Shown here: positions 47,893-56,468 of the stretch, in pieces
Layout of the letters: each line of letters opens with the position of its first letter
Numbering within the stretch: position 1 is the stretch's first letter
Program-made: the position numbers and the translations under genes
Assembly (NCBI GenBank): GCA_004173185.1
Contig: SEFZ01000002.1
Location: 1 to 64,000 of the forward strand
Source: Sphingomonadales bacterium
GTDB taxonomy: Bacteria; Pseudomonadota; Alphaproteobacteria; Sphingomonadales; Sphingomonadaceae
Direction of reading: 5' to 3'
DNA: 64,000 bases
The notes under the pieces: generated by a model
What the model was told of the DNA's origin: nothing
What the model saw: only the letters and a program-made list of their open reading frames with translations
The model's database searches: none

Positions 47893-50877
47893 ATGAAAAT
47901 GGCGACTGACGTAGCGTCTCCCCCGCGCGAAACCATGAAGAAATTGCACCGCGCGAGCGAACCCGATGTTCTAAAACCGCTGTTGGAGCGTGCGCGACTC
48001 ACCTCCGAGTCGCGCGGGGCGGTGCTTGGGCATGCGGCTGGGCTGCTCGCCGATCTGCGCGCCGAGCAGAACAAGGGCTGGGTGAACCAGTTTTTGCAGG
48101 AGTATCGGCTCAATTCGTCGGAAGGCGTGGCCCTGTTGTCGCTTGCCGAAGCATTTCTGCGGGTGCCCGACCCCGAGACCGCCGATCTGCTGATCGCCGA
48201 CAAGATGGGCGATGCCGACTGGAAGGCGCATACCGGCAAATCGAATTCGCTGCTGGTCAATTCGGCGACCTGGGGGCTGGTGCTGGGGCGCGCAGTGGTT
48301 GGCGGGGAGAGCGGGGGCACGCTGCGCCGGCTGATCGCGCGCGCGGGCGAACCGTTTGTGCGCCAGGCGGTGGGCGCGGCGATGAAGATGATGGGCGAAG
48401 TCTTCGTCATGGGCCGCACCATCGAGGAAGCGATGAAGCGGATGAAGAAGCCGGAAAATACCGGCTTCACCGCGAGCTTTGACATGCTGGGCGAAGCGGC
48501 GCGGACCACGGCCGATGCGACACGCTATTTCGAAGCCTATTTCGGGGCGATCCGCGCAGTGGGGCGCGATCCCAAGGCGGGGCATTCGATCTCGGTGAAA
48601 TTGAGCGCGCTGCATCCGCGCTACGAGGTGGGCCAATACGATAAATGCGTGGCCGAACTGACCGACATGCTGGCGCAATTGGCCTCCGAGGCATGCGCAC
48701 AGGGCATTCCGCTGACGGTGGATGCCGAGGAGAGCGAGCGGCTGGAGATGAGCCTCGACATTATCGGCGCGGTGGCGAAGCGGCCCGAGCTGAAGGGCTG
48801 GGACGGCTTTGGCATGGCAGTGCAGGGCTATGGCAAGCGCTGCCGCGCGGTGATCGGCTGGGCCGACCAGCTGGGGCGGCCGATGCATGTGCGTCTGGTG
48901 AAGGGCGCTTATTGGGATAGCGAGATCAAGCGGACCCAGGTGGAAGGGTTTAGCGACTATCCGCTGTTCACCCGAAAGGCAGCGACCGACGTTTCGTATC
49001 TCGCCTGCGCGCGCGACATGCTCGACGCGAAGAATATCGTGCCGGCGTTCGCCAGCCATAATGCGCTGACCGTGGCGACGATCCTCGAATGGGCGGGGGA
49101 TGACCGCAATTTCGAGTTCCAGCGGCTGCACGGGATGGGCGAGGGGCTGTATGAGCGGCTGGTGCGCGAAGAGGGCTATAAGTGCCGCATATACGCACCC
49201 GTTGGCGGGCATCGCGATTTGCTGGCGTACCTTGTGCGGCGGCTGCTGGAAAATGGGGCGAACTCGTCCTTCGTGCATCAGCTCGCCGATGAAGGGCTGA
49301 GCGAAGAGGAACTGCTCGCCGATCCGGTCGAGAAGATCGCCGCTGTGGGTGGCGCGCGGCATCCGAGCATTCCGTTGCCGGTCGAGCTGTTTGGCGCGTG
49401 GCGGAATTCGGGCGGGATCGATTTGCAGGAGAAGACGATCCTTGCGGAGACGGCTGCGTCGATTGCGGCGGTGCCGTTTGCGCCGGAAGGGGCGTGGAAG
49501 GGTTCGGTCAACGATGCGGTGACCTCTGCGCAGGCCGCTTTCGCCGATTGGTCCGCGACCAGCGTGGCGCAGCGTGCGCAGGTGATGGAGCGGCTGGCCG
49601 ATCTGCTTGAGGAGAACCGCATCGAGCTGATGGGGCTGGCGGTCAAGGAGGCGTATAAGACCATTCCCGATGCGCTGGGCGAAGTGCGCGAGGCCGCCGA
49701 TTTCTGCCGCTATTATGCGATGCGCGCGCGCGGCGACATGGCGCCGATCGTGCTGCCGGGGCCAACGGGCGAGCGCAACGAGATGCGGCTTGAGGGTCGC
49801 GGCGTCTGGGCGACGATTGCGCCGTGGAATTTCCCGCTGGCGATTTTCCTGGGGCAATGCGTCGCGGCATTGGTGACGGGCAATACGGTGGTGGCGAAGC
49901 CTGCCCCGCAAACGCCGGCGATTGCGCGTGCCGCGGTGAAGCTCGCGCATCAGGCGGGCGTTCCCGAGGATGCGCTGATTCTGGTGCCGGGTGGCCCCGA
50001 AGTGGGCGCGGCGCTGACCAGCGATCCGCGTATCGCGGGGGTTGCGTTCACGGGTTCGACGCCGACCGCGCGCAAGATCGCCAAGGCATTGCTGGAGGAC
50101 GACAACCGTCCGCTGGTGCCGCTGATCGCCGAGACCGGCGGGATCAACGCGATGATCGTCGATTCGACGGCGCTGCCCGAGCAAGTGGTGGCCGATGTGC
50201 TGACCTCGTCGTTCCGCTCGGCGGGGCAGCGTTGCTCGGCATTGCGCCTTCTCGTGTTGCAGGAAGAGATCGCCGAGAATGTGATCGAGATGCTGCGCGG
50301 CGCGATGGAGTTGCTGGTGATCGGCGATCCGGGCGATCCGCGCACCGACGTGGGTCCGGTGATCGACAAGCCGGCATATGAGCGGCTGATGGGCTATCGT
50401 GAGGGCGTGAAGGGCAAATGGCTCAAGACGCTGCCGGTGCCCGGGGCCGAGGTTTCTGGTGGCCTGTTCGTGCCGCCGACGCTGATCAAGCTCGACCGGA
50501 TCGAGGATCTGACCGCCGAATGGTTTGGCCCGATCCTGCATGTCGCGACCTGGCCCGCGGGGCAGCTGGCCGAGACGATCGACCGAGTGAACGCCAAGGG
50601 CTTTGGCCTGACGATGGGGCTCCACAGCCGCATCGCGCGATCGGGCGAACTCGCCGAAGCGCGGGCAAAGGTGGGCAATCTGTATATCAACCGTTCGATG
50701 ATCGGCGCGGTGGTGGGTAGCCAGCCGTTCGGCGGCGAGGGGCTTTCGGGCACCGGGCCAAAGGCGGGTGGACCGCATTACCTCCACCGCTTCTGCGTCG
50801 AGCGTTCGGTGTCGGTCGACACGACCAGCGCGGGCGGCAATGCGACCTTGCTCTCGCTGGATGAGGGCGGGATTTAA
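47893..50877 (+). CDS. putA: Bifunctional proline dehydrogenase/P5C dehydrogenase
   Basis: A 994-residue trifunctional-lineage PutA without the N-terminal ribbon-helix-helix DNA-binding domain, so it is the enzyme-only short type. The PRODH barrel spans about residues 50-480, with KLSALHPRYE, TVDAEESERLEMSLD, VRLVKGAYWDSEIKR and ASHNALTVAT. The aldehyde dehydrogenase half follows, with WNFPLAIFLGQ, FTGSTPTARKIA, glutamate in AETGGINAMIVD and nucleophile Cys in SAGQRCSALRLL. It converts proline to glutamate through a substrate-channelled intermediate. The ATG at 47893 lies 92 bases from the divergent MaoC gene. Confidence 0.96.
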   Translation: MKMATDVASPPRETMKKLHRASEPDVLKPLLERARLTSESRGAVLGHAAGLLADLRAEQNKGWVNQFLQEYRLNSSEGVALLSLAEAFLRVPDPETADLLIADKMGDADWKAHTGKSNSLLVNSATWGLVLGRAVVGGESGGTLRRLIARAGEPFVRQAVGAAMKMMGEVFVMGRTIEEAMKRMKKPENTGFTASFDMLGEAARTTADATRYFEAYFGAIRAVGRDPKAGHSISVKLSALHPRYEVGQYDKCVAELTDMLAQLASEACAQGIPLTVDAEESERLEMSLDIIGAVAKRPELKGWDGFGMAVQGYGKRCRAVIGWADQLGRPMHVRLVKGAYWDSEIKRTQVEGFSDYPLFTRKAATDVSYLACARDMLDAKNIVPAFASHNALTVATILEWAGDDRNFEFQRLHGMGEGLYERLVREEGYKCRIYAPVGGHRDLLAYLVRRLLENGANSSFVHQLADEGLSEEELLADPVEKIAAVGGARHPSIPLPVELFGAWRNSGGIDLQEKTILAETAASIAAVPFAPEGAWKGSVNDAVTSAQAAFADWSATSVAQRAQVMERLADLLEENRIELMGLAVKEAYKTIPDALGEVREAADFCRYYAMRARGDMAPIVLPGPTGERNEMRLEGRGVWATIAPWNFPLAIFLGQCVAALVTGNTVVAKPAPQTPAIARAAVKLAHQAGVPEDALILVPGGPEVGAALTSDPRIAGVAFTGSTPTARKIAKALLEDDNRPLVPLIAETGGINAMIVDSTALPEQVVADVLTSSFRSAGQRCSALRLLVLQEEIAENVIEMLRGAMELLVIGDPGDPRTDVGPVIDKPAYERLMGYREGVKGKWLKTLPVPGAEVSGGLFVPPTLIKLDRIEDLTAEWFGPILHVATWPAGQLAETIDRVNAKGFGLTMGLHSRIARSGELAEARAKVGNLYINRSMIGAVVGSQPFGGEGLSGTGPKAGGPHYLHRFCVERSVSVDTTSAGGNATLLSLDEGGI

Positions 50878-50974
50878 GGCGCTTCGTCGCATCCTCGTCT
50901 AGCCGGTCGAGCCATTGTGGCGCGGCCGGCGCGCTTCGGCGATCTCGACTCCTGATAGTTCATGGAGAAGAGAA

Positions 50975-51457
50975 ATGCTGTTTCATGTGTCCACCGATGC
51001 GCAAAACCCACAGCGCGTTGCCAGCGTGATTGCCGAGCTTTGGGGCGGTGTCGCCACGCCGTTTCCGGCAGTGATCGAAGGTAGCTGGATCGCGATGGCG
51101 GGCGATGCGCGCAACAGCGCGATCGAAGTCTATCCGGCCGGCACCGAACTGGTGCAGGGCGAAGGCGAAGCAGGCGGGCATGGCGAGATCCGGAGCGATG
51201 CGCGCGGCTCTTCGATGCATTTCGCGATGGCGACATCGATGGGGATGGACGAGGTGAACGCGATTGCCGAGCGCGAGGGCTGGGTCGCCAAACTGTGCTG
51301 CCGTGGCGCGGCGTTCCATGTGATCGAGTTCTGGATCGAAGGTACGCGGATGATCGAAGTGCTGACGCCGGAGATGCAGGCGGAGTATCTGGAGGCATTC
51401 ACGCTGCCGAACTGGCAGGGCTTCCTTGCCGAACACGCGATGAAGCAGGCGGCCTAA
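50975..51457 (+). CDS. Hypothetical protein, function unknown
   Basis: A 160-residue soluble protein from the ATG at 50975, preceded by GGAGAAGAG. It begins MLFHVSTDAQNPQRVASVIAE and contains conserved-looking segments (FPAVIEGSWIAMAGDARNSA, SSMHFAMATSMGMDEVNAIA, CCRGAAFHVIEFWIEG). A strand-helix pattern and a Met/His/Cys-rich middle are visible, but I cannot name a family. It follows putA on the same strand and is convergent with the glyoxalase-like gene, with stops overlapping by 4 bases. Confidence 0.65.
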   Translation: MLFHVSTDAQNPQRVASVIAELWGGVATPFPAVIEGSWIAMAGDARNSAIEVYPAGTELVQGEGEAGGHGEIRSDARGSSMHFAMATSMGMDEVNAIAEREGWVAKLCCRGAAFHVIEFWIEGTRMIEVLTPEMQAEYLEAFTLPNWQGFLAEHAMKQAA

Positions 51458-51831
51458 ACTGCGCCGTTTACGTGGAGGATGTTTCCGTCCGGGTCCTTGA
51501 ACCAGATCGCGCGGAAATCATCCTTCACATGGACGCCATGGGTGACGCTGTCGAAGCCTTCGGGATATTCCTCAAGTGTGACGCCTTTGGCGCGCAGATC
51601 GGCGGCGATGGCTTCCACGTCGCCACCCGCATCCCACACCACGGCATTGGCCTTGTTCGTGCCGGCATAGGCGCTCTTGTAAACGTTCAGCCGGGTGCTG
51701 CCGGTCTGTAGGGTGAAGACATCGCCGTGATCGTCGATCAGCGGCAAGCCGAGCGTCTCGGTGTAAAACACTCTTGCCGCAGCCACGTCGCTGCATGCGA
51801 CGATGGCCGCCGAGGATTTATCCGTCAGCAA
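51454..51831 (-). CDS. VOC-family (glyoxalase/bleomycin resistance-like) protein
   Basis: The protein has about 125 residues with the two beta-alpha-beta-beta-beta modules of the VOC superfamily: ARVFYTETLGLPLIDDHGDVFTL in the first and HGVHVKDDFRAIWFKDPDGNILHV in the second, with the terminal Glu replaced by Asn in GNILH. The start is uncertain: TTG at 51831 has GGAG 7 bases upstream and overlaps the MscS stop by 14 bases. The substrate is unknown. It is the third gene of a topoisomerase IB-MscS-VOC unit. Confidence 0.78.
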   Translation of the reverse strand: MLTDKSSAAIVACSDVAAARVFYTETLGLPLIDDHGDVFTLQTGSTRLNVYKSAYAGTNKANAVVWDAGGDVEAIAADLRAKGVTLEEYPEGFDSVTHGVHVKDDFRAIWFKDPDGNILHVNGAV

Positions 51832-53011
51832 TGCCTTTCTCCTGGCTGTCTTCACGCCGCGTCTCCGGCTCTGTCGCATAGGGAAGGACGAGGCTGCCAT
51901 CGGGTGCGGCGGTGTAGCTCGTCTGGGTCGGATAGGGGATGACGATCCCTTCCTCGGCAAAGCGGCGGACGATCGCGAACATGATCTTGTCGCGGACGAC
52001 CTGCGCGTTCGGCACGTCATCGCCGGGGACGTCATATTCGATCATGAAATCGATCGAGCTGGCGCCGAACCCCTCGGTGCTGACGCGCGATACCGTGCCG
52101 CCGGCTTCCTCTACGATGGCTTTCATCATCGCCGGCAGCGCCTCGAGCTTGGCGGGTGGCGTTTCATACGCGACGCCTATCGGCAGCTTGGTCCGGGTGT
52201 GGTGGCGCAGCGACAAATTCTCGATCAATTTGTCGAGCAATTGCTTGTTCGCGATCACCAGTTCCTCGCCGACGAACGAGCGAATGCGGGTCGACATCAG
52301 CCCGATCGTCTGGACGGTGCCGCTATTGCCATCGAAGCGGATCTTGTCACCGACGCGGAAGGGGCGGTCGAACAGGATCGTCAGCGCCGCGAAGAGATTG
52401 GCGAAAACGCCCTGCGCCGCGAGACCGATGGCGATGCCGCCGACACCGAGACCGGCGATCAGACCCGCGACATTGACGCCCAGATTGCCCAGCACCACGA
52501 CCAGGGCGATGGCGAACAGGATCACGGTGATCAGGATGCGGATGATCCCCAGCGCGCTGCTGAGGCTGCTGCCGTGATAATTCTCGGCGGTGGTCTTATG
52601 CTCGATCGCGCCGAAAATGAGTTCGCGAATCCAGATCGCGACCTGGAACACGGCCGAGATGGTGAAGAGGAAGCCGACTGTCGTCGTCACCACGACCGGC
52701 GGATTGGCATAGCCGGTGACCAGCCTGATCGAGGCCATGAGGATGAAGAAATGGCCGGTCTTTGAAAGGGCGCGACCGAGGATCGCATACCAGTTTGCCG
52801 CACCCGCGCCGCGCTCGCACATCTTAAGGCCCCAGGCGCGCAAGGCGTGGAGCGCAAAGAAGACGGCGATGGCCACGCCGCTGGCGATCAGGATATTGAG
52901 CCAATGGCTCTGCACCCAGATTGACGCGTCGCTGAAGAAGGTTTGTGCCTGGGCTTCCAGCTCGTCGCCGGAGGGAAGGGCTGGCTCGTTGAGGGTCTTG
53001 TTTACTGTCAT
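51818..53011 (-). CDS. Small-conductance mechanosensitive channel (MscS family)
   Basis: A 397-residue channel. Four or five hydrophobic helices span about residues 35-200, and the pore-lining helix contains NVAGLIAGLGVGGIAIGLAAQ (Gly/Ala packing pattern of TM3). The MscS beta domain follows with LFDRPFRVGDKIRF and GTVQTIGLMSTRIR, then the alpha/beta cage. It opens under membrane tension to release osmolytes. The start overlaps the topoisomerase stop (ATGA), so translation is coupled. Confidence 0.93.
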   Translation of the reverse strand: MTVNKTLNEPALPSGDELEAQAQTFFSDASIWVQSHWLNILIASGVAIAVFFALHALRAWGLKMCERGAGAANWYAILGRALSKTGHFFILMASIRLVTGYANPPVVVTTTVGFLFTISAVFQVAIWIRELIFGAIEHKTTAENYHGSSLSSALGIIRILITVILFAIALVVVLGNLGVNVAGLIAGLGVGGIAIGLAAQGVFANLFAALTILFDRPFRVGDKIRFDGNSGTVQTIGLMSTRIRSFVGEELVIANKQLLDKLIENLSLRHHTRTKLPIGVAYETPPAKLEALPAMMKAIVEEAGGTVSRVSTEGFGASSIDFMIEYDVPGDDVPNAQVVRDKIMFAIVRRFAEEGIVIPYPTQTSYTAAPDGSLVLPYATEPETRREDSQEKGIADG

Positions 53012-54027
53012 GCTGCCTTTTTACGGCTGGGACGGGCCGCCGGTTCCTCAAGAAATGCGATGAGGCCGCGTTCGTAACGATTTAAATGCTGCGTTGCACG
53101 GGGAAGCGACAATTGTTCGCGGAAAGCCGCCTGGGCTTCCTTGTCCTTCGCCAGATCGACCAATCTGGGGTGAACATAGGATTTCCGCGCGATGGCGGGG
53201 GTGTTGCCCAAGGCCTCTGTCACTGGCTCCAGCATCGACTTGATCCCGACAAAGGAATCCGCCGCGGCCAGCGCCTCGAACGCCAGCACGCTCGCGCCCC
53301 AAGTGCGGAAGTGCTTGGCGGTGAAATCGTCGTGCATCGCTTCGCGGATGTAGCAATTAACGTCGGTGGAGGTGACCGGGTGGCTCACGCCATCGCTGTC
53401 GAGATAGCGAAACAGATGCTGGCCGGGCAGATCCTGCATCTTCTTGACGAAGCGGCTGAGCGAATTGTCCGTGATCGTCATCACTCGCAGCTTGCCTGAT
53501 TTGGCGCGGAACTGGAGTTTGAGGTGGCTGCCCGTCACCTTGGCGTGGCGCTTGCGCAGCGTGGTCGCGCCGAAGCTCTTATTGGTTTGCGCATAGGCTT
53601 CGTTGCCAACGCGGATGGAGCCGCGATCGAGCAGGCGGACGACGGCGGCGACGGCTTTCTCCTTGCACAGCCCGCGCAGTTTGAGATCGGCTTCGACCCG
53701 TTTGCGCAGTTTCGGCAGGTGTTCGCCGAACGCGGCGCAGCGATCATATTTCGCCGCTTCCTGCGCCTCGCGGAATTGGGTGTGATAGCGATATTGCTTG
53801 CGGCCCTTGTCGTCCTTCGCCGTCGCCTGAATGTGGCCGCGCGGATCGGGGCAGAACCATGCGTCATGGTAAGCGGGGGGCAGGCCGATGGCGTTCAGCC
53901 GGTCGATTTCGTCGCGTGTCGTTATGCGCTTGTTGTGCGCGTCCCAATAGCCCCAGCCGTGGCGGACTTGCTTGCGGATGATGCCGGGTTCGGAATCGTC
54001 GACATAGACGATGTCGTGCTTTGCCAT
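53008..54027 (-). CDS. DNA topoisomerase IB
   Basis: This 339-residue protein is a bacterial type IB topoisomerase of the poxvirus-like group. The N-terminal domain has GYWDAHNKRITTRDEIDRLNAIGLPPAYHDAWFCPDPRGHIQA; the catalytic domain has RKRHAKVTGSHLKLQF, KHFRTWGASVLAFEA and the nucleophilic tyrosine in ARKSYVHPRLV near residue 283. It relaxes supercoils through a 3-prime phosphotyrosine link. Such enzymes are scattered in bacteria, often on genomic islands or near DNA-repair genes, but here it leads a three-gene unit with MscS and a VOC protein. Confidence 0.92.
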   Translation of the reverse strand: MAKHDIVYVDDSEPGIIRKQVRHGWGYWDAHNKRITTRDEIDRLNAIGLPPAYHDAWFCPDPRGHIQATAKDDKGRKQYRYHTQFREAQEAAKYDRCAAFGEHLPKLRKRVEADLKLRGLCKEKAVAAVVRLLDRGSIRVGNEAYAQTNKSFGATTLRKRHAKVTGSHLKLQFRAKSGKLRVMTITDNSLSRFVKKMQDLPGQHLFRYLDSDGVSHPVTSTDVNCYIREAMHDDFTAKHFRTWGASVLAFEALAAADSFVGIKSMLEPVTEALGNTPAIARKSYVHPRLVDLAKDKEAQAAFREQLSLPRATQHLNRYERGLIAFLEEPAARPSRKKAA

Positions 54028-54112
54028 GGGGTTCCCCGCTGAAGGTGAGGGGGAAATGCGCGTGGAGGGGCGGGGTTCCCGCTTCCTGCTCCCCTCCCTT
54101 CTAGGCAGGGGT

Positions 54113-55330
54113 TCAGGGGCGGAAGGGCGTGCTGAATTTCGCGTCGACGATAAGGTTGGGATCGTTGAGCGTCAGCAGGAAGGCGACCAACGCCGCCTTG
54201 TCCGCCGCCGACAGGTTCAGACGGATCGGCACGCCGCCCGGGCGCAGGCGATTGTCGAGCGCGGGGCCGTTCTGAACGCCGCTGTCATAATGCTCAATCA
54301 CCGCGGCGAGCGTCGCGAAGCGGCCATCGTGCATATAGGGGCCGGCCAGCCCGACATTCTTGAGCGAAGGCGATTTGAACACGATGGTTTCGCCGGCATC
54401 GAGTCCGTTCGAGCGCGAATTCTGGTCGAGGCCGAAGGTGGGTGCCTGATGGCAGGCCGAGCAGCCCGCGCCGCCGCCGGGGGCGTTGGGCGGAGCGAAG
54501 AACAAGGCGCGGCCGCGATTTTCCTGCACGGTGAAATTGCCGAGGTCGAGGTTCAGGCCGCGCTGGGGCAGACCCGCGACGAACACCGCCGCATAGCCGG
54601 TGTCCCAGCGGCTTATGGTGGAAAGCATCGCGCGTTCGAACATCGCCAGCGCCTGTTGGATGCGCGCCTCTGTGATCGTCGCGCTGCCAAAGGCGAAGGT
54701 GAACAGTTCGGGATAATAAGCGATGCCGTTCATCTTGGTGATGAGCGCGGCCACGCCGCCCGCGCCGCCATCCCAGCCCATCTCGATCGGGTTGGTGATC
54801 GGGATGCTGGCCTGTGCCTCCACACTCGCGGCGCGCTTGTCCCAGAACATCGAGGCGGGGCGATAATAGCGGATATTGCCGAGCCGCATCGAATGCGCGG
54901 TGGTGAAGGCGGCACCGTTCACACCGGTGGAGAAACGGCGCGGGTCGGTGAAGCCCGATGCCTGCTGGTGACAGGAGGCGCAGGAGATGGTGTCGTTGGT
55001 GCTGAGCCGGCGATCGTAGAAGAGCACGCGGCCGAGGGTGGCGATGCGATTATCCAGCGCGGTGCCGGCGGGGGTGTTGTCATCGCCCGCGACGGTCGCG
55101 TCATAATAAGCCGGGAGGATGGGCGCGTAATTGGCGAGTGCCGCCAGATCGAGCGTGGTGAAGGTGCTGACCGCGCTCGTGGGCGTTGGGGTCGGCGTCG
55201 GCGAGGGGCTCGAGGTAGGTGTGGGCGTCGGCGTGACGGTGGCCACGGTGCCGCCGGTCGTGCTGCCTCCGCCGCTACAGGCTGTGACGACCGATGCCGC
55301 GATTGCGGCGATGATGAAGGGGTAGCGCAC
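54113..55330 (-). CDS. Dihaem cytochrome c peroxidase/MauG-like lipoprotein
   Basis: The protein has 405 residues with a lipoprotein signal (ASVVTAC, cysteine near residue 18). A low-complexity Thr-Pro linker of about 20 residues follows (repeated TPTP/SPSP). Two c-type haem sites are present: CASCHQQ near residue 119 and CSACHQAP near residue 285, with the intervening region matching dihaem cytochrome c peroxidase/MauG proteins. It reduces hydrogen peroxide or oxidises a protein/metabolite in the periplasm, tethered to a membrane by the lipid and linker. The electron donor is unknown. Confidence 0.92.
   Translation of the reverse strand: MRYPFIIAAIAASVVTACSGGGSTTGGTVATVTPTPTPTSSPSPTPTPTPTSAVSTFTTLDLAALANYAPILPAYYDATVAGDDNTPAGTALDNRIATLGRVLFYDRRLSTNDTISCASCHQQASGFTDPRRFSTGVNGAAFTTAHSMRLGNIRYYRPASMFWDKRAASVEAQASIPITNPIEMGWDGGAGGVAALITKMNGIAYYPELFTFAFGSATITEARIQQALAMFERAMLSTISRWDTGYAAVFVAGLPQRGLNLDLGNFTVQENRGRALFFAPPNAPGGGAGCSACHQAPTFGLDQNSRSNGLDAGETIVFKSPSLKNVGLAGPYMHDGRFATLAAVIEHYDSGVQNGPALDNRLRPGGVPIRLNLSAADKAALVAFLLTLNDPNLIVDAKFSTPFRP
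55176..55245 (-). repeat. Thr-Pro/Ser-Pro coding repeat in the peroxidase linker
   Basis: Short repeats coding for TPTPTPT, SPSP and TPTPTPT form the linker between the lipidated cysteine and the catalytic domain. Such tracts change length by slippage, and the linker would hold the haem domain off the membrane. Confidence 0.7.
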
Positions 55331-55403
55331 TGGTCCTCTCCTCCCGGTGGGCGAAGGCCATTACGCTATAGAAACAATTCAGAAACGCGAGCGCGATGTT
55401 GTA

Positions 55404-56468
55404 TCAAATTGTCGCGGGGTTTCTTCGCGGGATTTTCCAGCTGTTTATCGCGCGCTGCGCAGGTTTCTCGACAAGATGGTAAAGCGCCACGGAGCTTGCC
55501 AGCACCAGCATCAAGAACAAAGCGAGCAACGGCAGCGGGACGTTGTGCGGATCGTCGACAAAGGCGAGCTTGAAGGCGAACCAGAGGAGATAATGGCCGA
55601 GATAGGTCGCGTAGCTGATCTCGCCCAGATAATGCAGCGGTGCGGCCTCGAGCAGGGAATTGCGGACCAGCGCGAGCGCGAGGAGCGCGGCTGCGAAGGC
55701 GGCCGGGGCGGCGAAGGTCTCGGGCATCGTGCCGGTGATCGCAGCGGCGGCGAAGAGCAGAGCGAGGGCGGCGCTGAGGATTGCGGGCGCTTTGCCTGAC
55801 TCTCGCCAGCGCAGCCACAGCGCACCGATCGCGGTGCCGCAGGCGAATTCGAGGACGCAGCGGATCACGCCGAGCTGGGTAAGTTCCTGTCCCAATTGGG
55901 TCAGGCCGCGCGTCGCGAATATGGTGTGGAGCAGGCTGAGCAACGCGGCGATGGCGGCGAGGATCGCTAGCGTCGGCACGCGGCGCCAGTCGATCGCGAA
56001 GGCGAGCAGGGGGAAGAGCAGATATGCGGCCAGCTCGCACGAGATCGACCAGGCGGGATCGTTCCAGCTCAGGTGACTCGTGAAGCCCCAATTCTGGAGC
56101 AGCAGCACGTGAAGCGGCAGCTCTGACATCGGGAAATCATGGGTGTCGCGACCGGCAGCGTTGAGCAGCAGGGCAATCGCCAGCCCGACGCCGAGCATGA
56201 AGATATGCAGCGGCCAGATCCGGGCGATGCGGCGCTTGAAGAAATCGGGGAGGGCCGCCGCGCCGCCGCTGCGGATGCGATCGGTATAGCTGTTCCAGAT
56301 CACGAAGCCGGAGAGCAGGAAGAAGAAATCGACCGCGAGATAGCCATGGCTGAGCACCGCCATCACGCCATGCGGCAGCCAGGGCATCGCATCGCGGATA
56401 TGGAACAGCACGATCATCCACGCGGCGAGGCCACGTACGCTGGTCAGGGCCCTGAGCTCGTGCTTCAC
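55404..56468 (-). CDS. Acyltransferase family 3 (OafA/YrhL-like) membrane protein
   Basis: A 354-residue integral membrane protein starting with GTG at 56468, inside the O-ligase stop (GTGA). It has about ten helices. The acyltransferase-3 motif is seen in LTSVRGLAAWMIVLFHI and FFFLLSGFVIW, with later RRIARIWPLHIFML and the terminal acidic-basic pair LVEKPAQR. Such proteins O-acylate sugars of surface polysaccharides, taking acyl groups from CoA on the cytoplasmic side. The position next to exosortase-A-associated polysaccharide genes supports a role in decorating that polymer. Confidence 0.9.
   Translation of the reverse strand: MKHELRALTSVRGLAAWMIVLFHIRDAMPWLPHGVMAVLSHGYLAVDFFFLLSGFVIWNSYTDRIRSGGAAALPDFFKRRIARIWPLHIFMLGVGLAIALLLNAAGRDTHDFPMSELPLHVLLLQNWGFTSHLSWNDPAWSISCELAAYLLFPLLAFAIDWRRVPTLAILAAIAALLSLLHTIFATRGLTQLGQELTQLGVIRCVLEFACGTAIGALWLRWRESGKAPAILSAALALLFAAAAITGTMPETFAAPAAFAAALLALALVRNSLLEAAPLHYLGEISYATYLGHYLLWFAFKLAFVDDPHNVPLPLLALFLMLVLASSVALYHLVEKPAQRAINSWKIPRRNPATI

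Noticed and set aside
47971..50892. A 973-codon open frame on the minus strand antisense to putA.
   Set aside because: The plus-strand frame encodes unmistakable PutA domains; the antisense product is rich in Arg, His and Ala and has no recognisable motif. Long antisense frames are common in GC-rich genes with strong third-position bias.
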